From contig CAJCCO010000109.1 in assembly GCA_903960915.1 (NCBI GenBank), forward strand, positions 1 through 64,000: DNA of 64,000 nt, in the 5' to 3' direction. Positions within the stretch are counted from its first letter, which is position 1. Every line of letters begins with the position of its first letter. The notes beneath the pieces are model-generated. The model did no database searches. It worked only from the letters and a program-made list of their open reading frames with translations, and was not told where the DNA came from. Both the position numbers and the translations under genes were made by a program. Shown piece by piece: positions 19,539-29,070 of the stretch. The DNA comes from an uncultured beta proteobacterium (lineage in GTDB: Bacteria; Pseudomonadota; Gammaproteobacteria; Burkholderiales; Burkholderiaceae_C).

Positions 19539-21155
19539 TCAGGCGGTTGCGGCTTCGCGTTTGGCCAGCACGCCGTCCAGCCAGTCGCTGCGCATCACCG
19601 GCACCGCCGTGATGAGGCGCTCGGTGTAGGGGTGGTAAGGGCCTTCAAAAATGGTGTCGGTGTTCTCAAACGCCACAAACTCGCCCTTGAGCATGACCGC
19701 GGTGCGGTGGGCCACGCGGTGCACCACATCCAGGTCATGGGTGATGAGCACGTACGACAGACTCAACTCGGTTTGCAGGCGCCGCAGCAGCTTGAGAATT
19801 TCTTCTGCCACCAAGGGGTCGAGCGCCGAAGTGGGTTCGTCCAAAATGATCAGGTCCGGGTTGGCGGCCAGCGCACGGGCAATGCAAACGCGTTGCTTTT
19901 GTCCGCCAGACAACTCGCCGGGGCGACGGGTCAGGAAGTCTTCGGGCAGTTCCACCAGGGCCAACAATTCCTTGACGCGTTTGAGCGTCTCCTTGCGGCT
20001 GGCACCAAAATAAAACTGCACCGGCCGTCCAATGATTTCCAGCAAATTCTGGCGCGGGTTGATGGCCACGTCAGGGATTTGGTAAACCAACTGAATGCGG
20101 CGCTTGAGCTCTTTGTCACGCGCTTTCAAGGCCGCTGGCAACACTTTGCCCTGGAACACAATCTCGCCGCTACGGGAAGGCAACAGGCCGGTGACGATAC
20201 GCGCCAGGGTGGATTTACCCGAGCCCGACTCGCCCACAACCGCCACTGTCTCGCCACGGCGCACGTCCAGGGACACGCCCTTGACGACATGAAAATCACC
20301 GTAATACGCATGGATGTTCTTGAGGGACAAAACGGTCTCGTTCTTGACGGTACCTTGCACAGCACGCTCACTGGCTGCCGCACCGCGCACCGCCACCAGA
20401 CGGGCGGTGTAGTCTTGCGCCGCATTGTGCAGAATTTGGTCAGTCAGGCCCTCTTCCACTTCCTTGCCATGGCGCAGCACCTTGATACGGTCGGCCACCT
20501 GCGCCACCACCGCCAGGTCATGGGTGATGTAAATAGCGGCGGTGCCGTACTCCTTGATCAAAGACTTCAGCAGAATCAGCACCTCAATCTGGGTGGTGAC
20601 GTCGAGTGCCGTGGTGGGCTCATCAAGCACCAGCACATCAGGCCGGCATGACATGGCCATGGCGGCCATGGCACGCTGCAACTGGCCGCCAGAAGCCTGG
20701 TGCGGGTATCGGGCGCCAAAGCTGTCGGGATCGGGCAGGTCCAAGGAGCGGAACAACTGCCGCGCCCAGGCTTCTGCCTCGGTGCGCGTCATCAGTTTGT
20801 GAATCAGCGGGGCTTCACAGACCTGGTCCATCAAGGTATGGGCCGGGTTGAAGGCCGCTGCCGCCGACTGGGCAATGTAGGCAATGCGCTTGCCGCGCAC
20901 ACTGCGTCGGCCTTCAGCATCGAGGGCGCGAATGTTGGTGCCGCCCAAAACAACCTCGCCCTCAGCAATGTGCACCCCGGCGCGGGCGTAGCACAGGCTG
21001 GACAGGCCAATAGTGGATTTACCCGCGCCGCTCTCGCCAATGAGACCAAGCACCTCACCTTGCCTGAGTTGCAGGCTCACGTTGTCCACAATCAGCAGGC
21101 CAGAGACACTTTCGAGGCGCAAGCCTTTGATTTCAAGAATGATGGGTTCTTTCAT
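19539..21155 (-). CDS. Dipeptide/opine-type ABC transporter, fused dual ATP-binding protein
   Basis: Two ABC ATPase halves: Walker A 'GESGAGKST' and 'GESGSGKST'; signatures 'ASGGQLQRAM' and 'LSGGQKQRV'. Confidence 0.95.
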   Translation of the reverse strand: MKEPIILEIKGLRLESVSGLLIVDNVSLQLRQGEVLGLIGESGAGKSTIGLSSLCYARAGVHIAEGEVVLGGTNIRALDAEGRRSVRGKRIAYIAQSAAAAFNPAHTLMDQVCEAPLIHKLMTRTEAEAWARQLFRSLDLPDPDSFGARYPHQASGGQLQRAMAAMAMSCRPDVLVLDEPTTALDVTTQIEVLILLKSLIKEYGTAAIYITHDLAVVAQVADRIKVLRHGKEVEEGLTDQILHNAAQDYTARLVAVRGAAASERAVQGTVKNETVLSLKNIHAYYGDFHVVKGVSLDVRRGETVAVVGESGSGKSTLARIVTGLLPSRSGEIVFQGKVLPAALKARDKELKRRIQLVYQIPDVAINPRQNLLEIIGRPVQFYFGASRKETLKRVKELLALVELPEDFLTRRPGELSGGQKQRVCIARALAANPDLIILDEPTSALDPLVAEEILKLLRRLQTELSLSYVLITHDLDVVHRVAHRTAVMLKGEFVAFENTDTIFEGPYHPYTERLITAVPVMRSDWLDGVLAKREAATA

Positions 21156-21170
21156 GCTGTCGCTTTCTTC

Positions 21171-22010
21171 TTACAGTTCGGCCTGCGCGCCGGAGGGGCG
21201 GGCATCGATGGACAACATCCAGTCCACCACCAGATTGATCGACACCGTCAACAGCGCAATGGCTGTCGCGGGGTAGATGGGTGCCATCATGCCGAAGTTG
21301 ATGGCGGCGGCGTTCTCACGCACCATACCGCCCAGGTCGGCATAGGGTGGCTGAATACCCAGGCCCAAAAATGACAGACCGGCAATGAAGAGGAAGTTGA
21401 AACAAAAGCGCAGCCCGAATTCAGACACCAGGGGTGCCCAGGCATTGGGCAGAATCTCACGGCGAATCACCCACCACAGGCCTTCACCGCGCAGACGCGC
21501 GGCCTCGACATATTCCAGCACCGAGAGGTTCATGCCCAAGGCCCGCGCCAAGCGGAACACGCGGGTGGAGTCGAGGACGGCAATGGTCAAGATCAGCACC
21601 GGAATGCTAGAGCCAAACACGCCCAAAATAATCAGCGCAAAGATCAGGCTGGGAATAGACAACATCACATCCACCAGCCGGGTGAAGAAAATATCCACCC
21701 AACCGCCCACCACCGAACTGGTAAAGCCCAGCACGATGCCAATGAAGAACGACAGGGTGGTAATAGCCAAAGCCACCCCAATGGTCATGCGCGAGCCGTA
21801 CATCATGCGCGTGAGCATGTCACGGCCAATTTGGTCAGCGCCCAGCCAGAGTTTGGCTGAGGGCAAGTCCCAGGTTCCGCCTACATTGGCAGACTCGGCG
21901 TAAGGCGCCAACCAGGGGGTCAGCAGGGAGACCAGAATGAAAATAGCCACCACGGTCAGGCCGAAAGCGGCTGACAGGGTCAGTTTTTGCCCAAAAAGTT
22001 TCATGTGCAC
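21171..22010 (-). CDS. ABC transporter permease, DppC-like
   Basis: 'LGADQIGRDMLTRMMYGSRMTIGVAL', 'EYVEAARLRGEGLWWVIRREILPN'. Confidence 0.94.
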   Translation of the reverse strand: MHMKLFGQKLTLSAAFGLTVVAIFILVSLLTPWLAPYAESANVGGTWDLPSAKLWLGADQIGRDMLTRMMYGSRMTIGVALAITTLSFFIGIVLGFTSSVVGGWVDIFFTRLVDVMLSIPSLIFALIILGVFGSSIPVLILTIAVLDSTRVFRLARALGMNLSVLEYVEAARLRGEGLWWVIRREILPNAWAPLVSEFGLRFCFNFLFIAGLSFLGLGIQPPYADLGGMVRENAAAINFGMMAPIYPATAIALLTVSINLVVDWMLSIDARPSGAQAEL

Positions 22011-22031
22011 TTCTTTCTAAACGAGGATGCG

Positions 22032-22979
22032 TCAGGACCGGTGCCGAAGCCGCGGATTGACCAAAATAACCAGGACATCAGCCAGGGTGTTGAGAAACAC
22101 AAACACCAAAGCGAACACCAGACCACAGGCCTGAATCACCGGCACATCACGTTTGGAAACCGCATCAACCATCAATTGCCCGAGCCCCGGGTACACAAAC
22201 ACCGACTCGATCACCACCACGCCCACCACCAGATAAGCCATGTTCATGGCCACAATGGTGATGATGGGCGCCGCCGCATTGGGCAGCGCATGGCGGGTAA
22301 TGACCCGGTTGCGTTTGGCGCCCTTGAGGAAAGCCATTTCAATATAGGCCGTGGACATCACCGACAACACCGAACTGCGCGTCATGCGCTGCATGTGGGC
22401 GGCCACCAGCAAGGTGAGCGTGATGGCGGGCAGGGTTGACTGGTAAATCCGCTCTGAAAAAGGCATGCTGGGAAACACGGTGGACAACGAGGGGAACCAG
22501 GGAAAGTTGACCGCCAGGAGAATGATCAACAGGTAGCCAATGAAAAATTCAGGCAGAGAGATGGCCACAAGCGTCACGACGTTGGCCAACCGGTCTGAGA
22601 TTTTGCCTTCGTTGATGGCCGAAAAAATGCCGAGACCCACGGCCAGGGGAATGGCAATCAGCGCGGCATAACCGGCCAAAAAAAGCGTGTTGGACAAACG
22701 TGGAATGACTTCATTCACGATGTCGCGCTTGTTGGTCATGGCCACACCAAGGTCGCCTTGCAAGGCAGCCACCAGCCAATTCCAATACCTCAGGTGGGCC
22801 GGAACATCCAGGCCAAGCTCGCGGCGGTAAATAACCAGTGCCTCGGGCGTAGCGCCTTGACCCAGGACGGCAGAGGCCACATCACCGGGGAGAATTTGGG
22901 TGCATACAAAGATGAGCAGTGAAACTGCAAAAAGTGTCAGAACGCCCAATAACAGGCGTTGAATGATGAGTTTTCCCAT
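22032..22979 (-). CDS. ABC transporter permease, DppB-like
   Basis: 'LIIQRLLLGVLTLFAVSLLIFV', 'ILPGDVASAVLGQGA', 'YIEMAFLKGAKRNRVITRHALPNAAAPI'. Confidence 0.94.
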   Translation of the reverse strand: MGKLIIQRLLLGVLTLFAVSLLIFVCTQILPGDVASAVLGQGATPEALVIYRRELGLDVPAHLRYWNWLVAALQGDLGVAMTNKRDIVNEVIPRLSNTLFLAGYAALIAIPLAVGLGIFSAINEGKISDRLANVVTLVAISLPEFFIGYLLIILLAVNFPWFPSLSTVFPSMPFSERIYQSTLPAITLTLLVAAHMQRMTRSSVLSVMSTAYIEMAFLKGAKRNRVITRHALPNAAAPIITIVAMNMAYLVVGVVVIESVFVYPGLGQLMVDAVSKRDVPVIQACGLVFALVFVFLNTLADVLVILVNPRLRHRS

Positions 22980-23073
22980 ATATCTTTTTATAAATAGTGC
23001 ACCAAAGAGAGACGGAAGGTCTGGGCCAACAACTCCTACGCATGATCAGTGCCAAAAAGCTGTTGAATTAAAA

Positions 23074-23097
23074 ATGGGGCGGGAATTCCCGCCCCAT
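23074..23097. terminator. Strong intra-operon hairpin between substrate-binding protein and permease genes
   Basis: Perfect palindromic stem atggggcggga/att/cccgccccat with T-tracts on both strands. Confidence 0.8.
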
Positions 23098-23184
23098 CCT
23101 TTTTAAATACCGTGAACGTCTGGAGGGTAAGGCCAAGGGCAGGCTAAAGCCACCCTTGCTTACCACCCAGACATACAACGCTAA

Positions 23185-24759
23185 TTAGGCAAACCAGCCT
23201 TTTTCAGCGATACGGCCGTCACCCAGGTCGTAGCGGCCAGAAGGTGTCAAACCTTGCAGCTTGGTCACGTGTGCATCCAGGTAATCCTGCACTGCAAAGT
23301 TGACCATGCCTGAAGTTTGGGCAATCAGTTCCTGGCATCGTGCATACATCTGGGCACGTTTAGTTTGATCCAGCTCAACGCGAGCACCGACCAGCAGTTT
23401 GCTGAATTCGTCATTCACAAAGTGCGTGTCGTTCCATGGATTGCCCAAGCCGCCACCAAATGTGCTGGTCAACTGGTTATCAATGGTAGGACGGTTGCCC
23501 CAGTACACGGCACAGAATGGCACTTTGAGCCAGACGTTGTCCCAGTAGCCATCGCCAGACACGCGCTTCAGGTCCATCTTGATACCGGCTTGAGCCAACG
23601 ATTCCTGGAAGATCTGACCAGAGTCAGTAGCACCCGAGAACGCACCTTCAGACACTTGCAGCTCGATTGCCGCAGTGATGTTGGCCTTCTTGTAATGGAA
23701 CTTGGCTTTGTCTGGATCGTAGGCATTGACCTTTTGCTTGGTATCGAAATACTTCATGCGAGGGCCGACATTGTGGTCATTACCCACGGTTGCGTAGCCA
23801 GAGAAAACGTTTTCCACAATTTTCTTACGGTCGATACCATGCTTCAAAGCCAGCATCAGATCCTGGTTTTTGTACGGATCTTTGTCGGTATGCGCGACGA
23901 AGGCGTAGCGGTTACCCATACCTGGCGTACGAGCGACCTTCAGGGCACTGTTCTTGGCCAGCAATCCGGCAGTCTTTGGATCCACGCGGTTGATGACGTC
24001 GACTTGGCCAGTCACCAAGGCTTGGGTGCGGGCAGCACGGTCGCCGATGTAGCGCACTTCGATGCGGTCGAAGTTGCCACGGTTGGGCTTCCAGTAGTTG
24101 CCGGGCTTGCGCTTGAAGGTGGCACGCACGCCAGGCTGGAACTCTTCGAGCACGAAGGCGCCGGTACCGTCAGGCTTGGCCCAGTCTTTGAAGCCGTTTG
24201 GCACCACGATGATGTGGTAGTCGCTCAGGTTGTAAGGCAAGTCAACGTTGCCGTTCTTCATGAGAATCTGAATCTGGGTGGCGGAGATTTTTTTGATCTC
24301 GGTGATGTCAGCCAGCAGCGCTTTGGCAGGTGACTTGGACTCGCCGCGGTGCATGTTGAGGGAGTAGATCACGTCATCAGCATCCAGCGTTTTGCCAGAA
24401 GTGAAGGTGATGCCTTTACGGACGTTGAAGGTCCAGTCGGCAGCGCCAGGTTTGGCTGTCCAGCTCTCAAACAGTTCGCCGGTAGCGTCGCCGTTGTCAG
24501 CCACTTCAACCAAGTTGTTCCACAACATCAAGCTCATGCCGATTGGGATGGAGTCAGCGTAGGTCAGTGGGTCCAGGCTGTCGGAGGCAGAACCGCCTTC
24601 AAGCCCCATGCGCAGGGTGCCGCCCTTTTTTGGTGCGCCTTGTGCCATGGCAGGCATGGCACCGAAAACGGAAGACAAGCCCAGTGCCGAAGCGCCTGCG
24701 ATGATCTGACGACGGTCCAAAACAAGACCTGACTCAGATTTGGTTTCGATATTTGCCAT
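23185..24759 (-). CDS. Family 5 (DppA-like) ABC substrate-binding protein with Tat-like signal
   Basis: N-terminal 'LVLDRRQIIAGASALGLSSVFGAMPAMAQG', 'GGTLRMGLEGGSASDSLDPLTYAD', 'FTSGKTLDADDVIYSLNMH'. Confidence 0.93.
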   Translation of the reverse strand: MANIETKSESGLVLDRRQIIAGASALGLSSVFGAMPAMAQGAPKKGGTLRMGLEGGSASDSLDPLTYADSIPIGMSLMLWNNLVEVADNGDATGELFESWTAKPGAADWTFNVRKGITFTSGKTLDADDVIYSLNMHRGESKSPAKALLADITEIKKISATQIQILMKNGNVDLPYNLSDYHIIVVPNGFKDWAKPDGTGAFVLEEFQPGVRATFKRKPGNYWKPNRGNFDRIEVRYIGDRAARTQALVTGQVDVINRVDPKTAGLLAKNSALKVARTPGMGNRYAFVAHTDKDPYKNQDLMLALKHGIDRKKIVENVFSGYATVGNDHNVGPRMKYFDTKQKVNAYDPDKAKFHYKKANITAAIELQVSEGAFSGATDSGQIFQESLAQAGIKMDLKRVSGDGYWDNVWLKVPFCAVYWGNRPTIDNQLTSTFGGGLGNPWNDTHFVNDEFSKLLVGARVELDQTKRAQMYARCQELIAQTSGMVNFAVQDYLDAHVTKLQGLTPSGRYDLGDGRIAEKGWFA

Positions 24760-25125
24760 TTGTCTAAAACTCCATAAAGGTCGATAAACATATCCCAGGC
24801 AGTACAACACTGCATGAAGGAACTGGGTGTTAGCCCGAGGGCAATAAGCCTTGCACTCGTGACTGATATTAACGGACTATTTGAGCCTTCGGGTATACAG
24901 ATATTCCCTTATACAAAACGGTGCGTGCACGAGGGGCGTCATTTACTGACAATGAAAGAACAGCAAAATCAGCCGTCAAAGTCGCTAACTGATCACTTTA
25001 AGTCGTCTTTATCTCTAGGTTTGCGCATGCAGGTGCTAAGCGCTTAATTTTTCACCCAAGCGGCTGAAATGGGCCTCAACGGTTACCCATTTTTCAGAAC
25101 CCGTCGCCCACGGTTGTGATTTGCT

Positions 25126-26100
25126 TCATCCAGGCTTGGGGCTGGCGATGCGCAAAGCCATGCGCTCCTTGGCAGGGCTCAGGCCAAAACGCTGCCGGTA
25201 GGCCCTGGAAAAATGGGCCACCGAGCCAAAACCACAGGCCACACCCACTGCCAGCACACCCATGCCGGTTTGCTGCACCAACTGGCGTGAACGGTCCAGC
25301 CTGAAGCTCAGGTACAGGCCCGAAGGTGTCTGGTCCAGGTGGTGCCGAAAAAGCCGCTCCAGTTGGCGCGACGTCACCCCAATCAGGGCCGCCAGCTGCG
25401 CATTGGACAAAGGGTCTTCCAGGCTGCGCTGCATGGCGTGAATGACTTGCAGCACCTTGGGGTTGTGCACGCCAAAGCGCGATGCGGTCTCCAGGCGCTG
25501 ATGGTCAGACGGGCTGCGTATTTGGCTGAGCACGAATTGCTCAGACACCGAAGTGGCCAAATCACGGCCGAAGGTTTTCCCGATCAGGGCCAGCATCAGG
25601 TCAATGCCCGCCGTACCCCCGGCACAGGTGATGCAGCGAGGGCTCCATTCAAACAATTCCTGCGTGACCGACAACTTGGGGTAGCGCTCTGCAAAAGCCG
25701 AATGGGCTTCCCAATGCACGGTGACGGGGTACTGCCCGATCACATGGGCTTGCGCCAAAATGAAGGCGCCGGTATCCAGGGCGCCCAGGGTAGCGCCCTG
25801 CCCTTGGGCGGCACGCAACCAACTGCCCAGTTCGTCCCAGTAGCCATCCAGCGGATTGAAGCCCGCCACGATGAACACGGTGTCCACGCTTGACACGTCC
25901 ACCAGCGCACTTTGCGCGTTCACCGACATGCCGTTGCTGGCCACCACCGGCCCGCCGTCGCGGCTCATGATGTGCCACTGAAACGAGTGCTCCCGAAACC
26001 GGTTAGCCACCCGCAAGGGTTCAATGGCCGAGGCAAAGCCCAGGAATGAGAAACCCGGCAGCAGTAAAAAATGGAAAACCTGTGTACTCACGTCACGCAA
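25126..26100 (-). CDS. GlxA-family AraC-type transcriptional regulator (DJ-1/PfpI-like domain + HTH), CdhR/GbdR-like
   Basis: N-terminal 'FHFLLLPGFSFLGFASAIEPLRVANRF', 'CAGGTAGIDLMLALI', C-terminal 'LAALIGVTSRQLERLFRHHLDQTPSGLYLSFRLDRSRQLVQQT...VACGFGSVAHFSRAYRQRFG'. Confidence 0.92.
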   Translation of the reverse strand: MRDVSTQVFHFLLLPGFSFLGFASAIEPLRVANRFREHSFQWHIMSRDGGPVVASNGMSVNAQSALVDVSSVDTVFIVAGFNPLDGYWDELGSWLRAAQGQGATLGALDTGAFILAQAHVIGQYPVTVHWEAHSAFAERYPKLSVTQELFEWSPRCITCAGGTAGIDLMLALIGKTFGRDLATSVSEQFVLSQIRSPSDHQRLETASRFGVHNPKVLQVIHAMQRSLEDPLSNAQLAALIGVTSRQLERLFRHHLDQTPSGLYLSFRLDRSRQLVQQTGMGVLAVGVACGFGSVAHFSRAYRQRFGLSPAKERMALRIASPKPG

Positions 26101-26158
26101 TCAGGGCATGTGCTGAACAGGGATAACTGTGTTGGCCGCGAGCGTGGCGTGAGCGGGC

Positions 26159-26941
26159 TTACACACCGCGCCAATGCGGCGCGCGCTTCTCGGAGAAGGC
26201 CAAAGGGCCTTCTCTGGCGTCGCTGGAGGCGAGCATGGCCGGGTAGGCGGTCAGCGTGCCATGGCGCATGGTGTCGTACGCCTGCTGCACCGTTTGCCCT
26301 TCGGTTTCGCGCAACACTTCTTTGATGGCGGCCAGTGCCAGCGGGGCCGCTTTAACCAGCTGTTGCGCCAACGCTTGCGCGGCATCCAGCAATTGGTCGG
26401 CCGCCACCACTTGGTTGGCCAAGCCCCAACGCAAGGCTTCTTGCGCGCCCATGCGCCGCCCGGTCATCAACAACTCTGTGGCGACCGCACGGGGCACGCG
26501 CCGGGGTAAACGCAGAACGCCACCCGAGTCCGGGATCATGCCCAGGTTGACCTCGGAGAGCGCGAACTCGGCGTGCTCGGCCACCACCATCAAATCGGCG
26601 GCCAGCGCCAGTTCAAAGCCACCACCAATCGCCAGCCCGTTGACGGCGGCAATCACTGGTTTGCTCAGGCTATGGAACTCGGTCAAGCCAGCAAAACCGC
26701 CCGGGCCGTGGTTGGCATCAATGGCCTCCCCTTGCGTGGCCGCAGTCAAGTCCCAGCCGGCCGAAAAAAAGCGTCCGCTGCCGGTGATGATGGCCACGCG
26801 CAGGCTCGGGTCGTTTTGCAAGCGCGACAACGCAGCGTACAAAGCCAGGCTGGTGGGCACGTTGATGGCGTTGGCCTTGGGCCGGTTGAGCGTGATGGTC
26901 AGCACGCCCTCGTGCACCACCGTCAGAACTTCTTCGGTCAT
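26159..26941 (-). CDS. Enoyl-CoA hydratase/isomerase family protein (candidate crotonobetainyl-CoA hydratase)
   Basis: '[25 protein letters not shown]', '[59 protein letters not shown]'. Confidence 0.92.
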   Translation of the reverse strand: MTEEVLTVVHEGVLTITLNRPKANAINVPTSLALYAALSRLQNDPSLRVAIITGSGRFFSAGWDLTAATQGEAIDANHGPGGFAGLTEFHSLSKPVIAAVNGLAIGGGFELALAADLMVVAEHAEFALSEVNLGMIPDSGGVLRLPRRVPRAVATELLMTGRRMGAQEALRWGLANQVVAADQLLDAAQALAQQLVKAAPLALAAIKEVLRETEGQTVQQAYDTMRHGTLTAYPAMLASSDAREGPLAFSEKRAPHWRGV

Positions 26942-26973
26942 CGTTTATTCCTGGTTTCAGGGCCTATTAAGGC

Positions 26974-29067
26974 CTATTCAGACGTATTAAGCCGTATCAG
27001 CGCGTCTACCGCCAGCGCACCCTGGCCTTGCGGCAACACCAGCAAGGGGTTGACATCCAACTCCACCAAGGTATCAGCGTGGGCTTGCGCGTAAGCGGCA
27101 ATGGCCAGCACGGCATCCAGCAAAGCCGGCACGTCGCCCGCCAGGCGGCCCCGGTAGCCAGTCACCAGGGGCCAGAGCTTGAGCGACTGCAGAGCAGTCA
27201 GCACATCGTCGCGCGACACCGGCAGCAACAAGGTCGTACTGTCTTGCAGCAGCTCTACAAATATGCCACCCGCCCCCAGGGTCAGCGACAAGCCAAACTG
27301 CGGGTCGCGCTGCACCCCGACGATGAACTCGGCCAGCACGCCAACCGCCATTTGCTCCACCAGAAACTGATTCGACAAACCCGCCATGGCAGCCACCGCC
27401 TCGCGCACGTGCGCTGCCGTGTGCAGGTTCAGGCGCACCGCGCCGGCCTCGGTTTTGTGCGCCAACTGGTCAGAAACTGCCTTCACCACCACGGGGAATC
27501 CCAATTGCGCCGCCACCTCGGGCGCTTGCGCAGCCGACACCACCTGGCCCTGCGGCGTGCGCAGGCCAAAGGCAGCCAGGGCCTGTTTGCTCTTCGCCTC
27601 GTCCAGCAAGCGCACGGCACCCAAGGCCCTGGGCGGTAAATCGGGCAAGGCTTGGAGCTGCGCCAGCTTGTGTTGCGCGCGCCCGATCATGGCCGCGTGG
27701 GCAATAGCGTCCAGGCAGTCGGGCAAGCCCTGCATGGGCACCAGGCCCTGCGCCATCAGGTGTTGCGCCACCGCTTCGGGCAGGCTTTCGGGCAGACTGG
27801 ACACCACGATGCTGCAGCCGCCGTGCTGCTGGTGCGCCGCCACAAAAGCGTCCACCGTGGTGGTCCAGGAACTGGCCTCGCAGCGGTCGGCCCGGGGGAA
27901 ATCGAGCACCAGCACATGGGCGTCAAACCCGCAGTCCATCAAACCGGCAAAACACTCGGTCTGCGCGGCCAGATCGCCCCAAATGTAGGTGTGGTAATCG
28001 AGCGGGTTAGCCACGTTGACCTTGTCGCCCAACACCGCATGCAGACGCTGGTAGGCGGGTGCAGGCAGGGCTGGCATCTCGAGCCCGCGGGCTTGCGCCA
28101 GGTCGGCCACCAGCGAGGCCTCGCCGCCCGAACAGCTCGCCGAAATAAAGCGCGAGCCCGCCAGGGCGCCACGCACATGCAAGAGTTTCAAGGTTTCAAT
28201 CAGGCCCACCGGGTCAAACACGCGCGCCACGCCCAGGCGGGCAAACAGCGCGCTGTACAAGGCATCGGGCCCGGCCAGTGAACTGGTGTGGCTCATGGTG
28301 ATCTGCGCGCCCAGGGTGGAGCTGCCCGACTTGATCGCCACCAGCGGCACCTTGCGCGCCAGCGCCTTGAGCGCCACCCGCGAAAAAGCGGGTACGTCGT
28401 CCAGCCCCTCAATGTGCAGGCCGATGGCGGTGATGCGCTCGTCTTGCAACAAGGTGTCCACAATGGCCTCCATGCTGACACCGGCCTTGTTGCCAACCGT
28501 GATGAGGCAGGCCAAGGGCAAACCGCGCAGCTGCATGGTGAGGTTCAGGCCAATGTTGCCGCTTTGGGTCAGGATGGCCACGCCCCGGTTCACGCGCTGG
28601 CCACCGTGCTGGTCGGGCCAGGGCGCTGCGCCGTCCAGGTAATTGAGCATGCCGTAGCAATTGGGCCCGAGCAGCGCCATGTCGCCGGCGGCTTGCACCA
28701 GCTGCGCCTGTAAGGCTGCGCCCTGCGGGCCGACCTCGGCAAAACCGGAGGCATAGGCAATCACCCCGCCGCCACCGCGCGCCGCCAGTTGGCCCACGAT
28801 GTCTACCGTGGCGTGGCTGTGCACGGCAATAAAACTGGCATCTGGCGCGCCCGGCAAGTCGGCCACCGAGGCGTAGCAGGGCAAACCCTCCACGCTTTGA
28901 AGCTGCGGATGAACCGGCCAGATCTCGCCCGCAAAACCCAGTTTTTGGCATTGCCGCACCACCTCGGCTGCGGCACGCCCACCAAACACGGCCAGGCTGT
29001 CCGGCCGCAGCAAACGCTGCATGGGGCTGCGCTGGCTGGGCAACACGGGCGAACCGAGGGCTGACAT
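26974..29067 (-). CDS. ADP-forming acyl-CoA synthetase (CoA-binding + ligase + ATP-grasp fusion)
   Basis: 'LLRPDSLAVFGGRAAAEVVRQ', 'MALLGPNCYGMLNYLDG', 'ILTQSGNIGLNLTMQLRG', C-terminal ATP-grasp 'LGFPVVVKAVSDQLAHKTEAGAVRLNL...VELDVNPLLVLPQGQGALAVDALI'. Confidence 0.92.
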   Translation of the reverse strand: MSALGSPVLPSQRSPMQRLLRPDSLAVFGGRAAAEVVRQCQKLGFAGEIWPVHPQLQSVEGLPCYASVADLPGAPDASFIAVHSHATVDIVGQLAARGGGGVIAYASGFAEVGPQGAALQAQLVQAAGDMALLGPNCYGMLNYLDGAAPWPDQHGGQRVNRGVAILTQSGNIGLNLTMQLRGLPLACLITVGNKAGVSMEAIVDTLLQDERITAIGLHIEGLDDVPAFSRVALKALARKVPLVAIKSGSSTLGAQITMSHTSSLAGPDALYSALFARLGVARVFDPVGLIETLKLLHVRGALAGSRFISASCSGGEASLVADLAQARGLEMPALPAPAYQRLHAVLGDKVNVANPLDYHTYIWGDLAAQTECFAGLMDCGFDAHVLVLDFPRADRCEASSWTTTVDAFVAAHQQHGGCSIVVSSLPESLPEAVAQHLMAQGLVPMQGLPDCLDAIAHAAMIGRAQHKLAQLQALPDLPPRALGAVRLLDEAKSKQALAAFGLRTPQGQVVSAAQAPEVAAQLGFPVVVKAVSDQLAHKTEAGAVRLNLHTAAHVREAVAAMAGLSNQFLVEQMAVGVLAEFIVGVQRDPQFGLSLTLGAGGIFVELLQDSTTLLLPVSRDDVLTALQSLKLWPLVTGYRGRLAGDVPALLDAVLAIAAYAQAHADTLVELDVNPLLVLPQGQGALAVDALIRLNTSE

Positions 29068-29070
29068 GCT

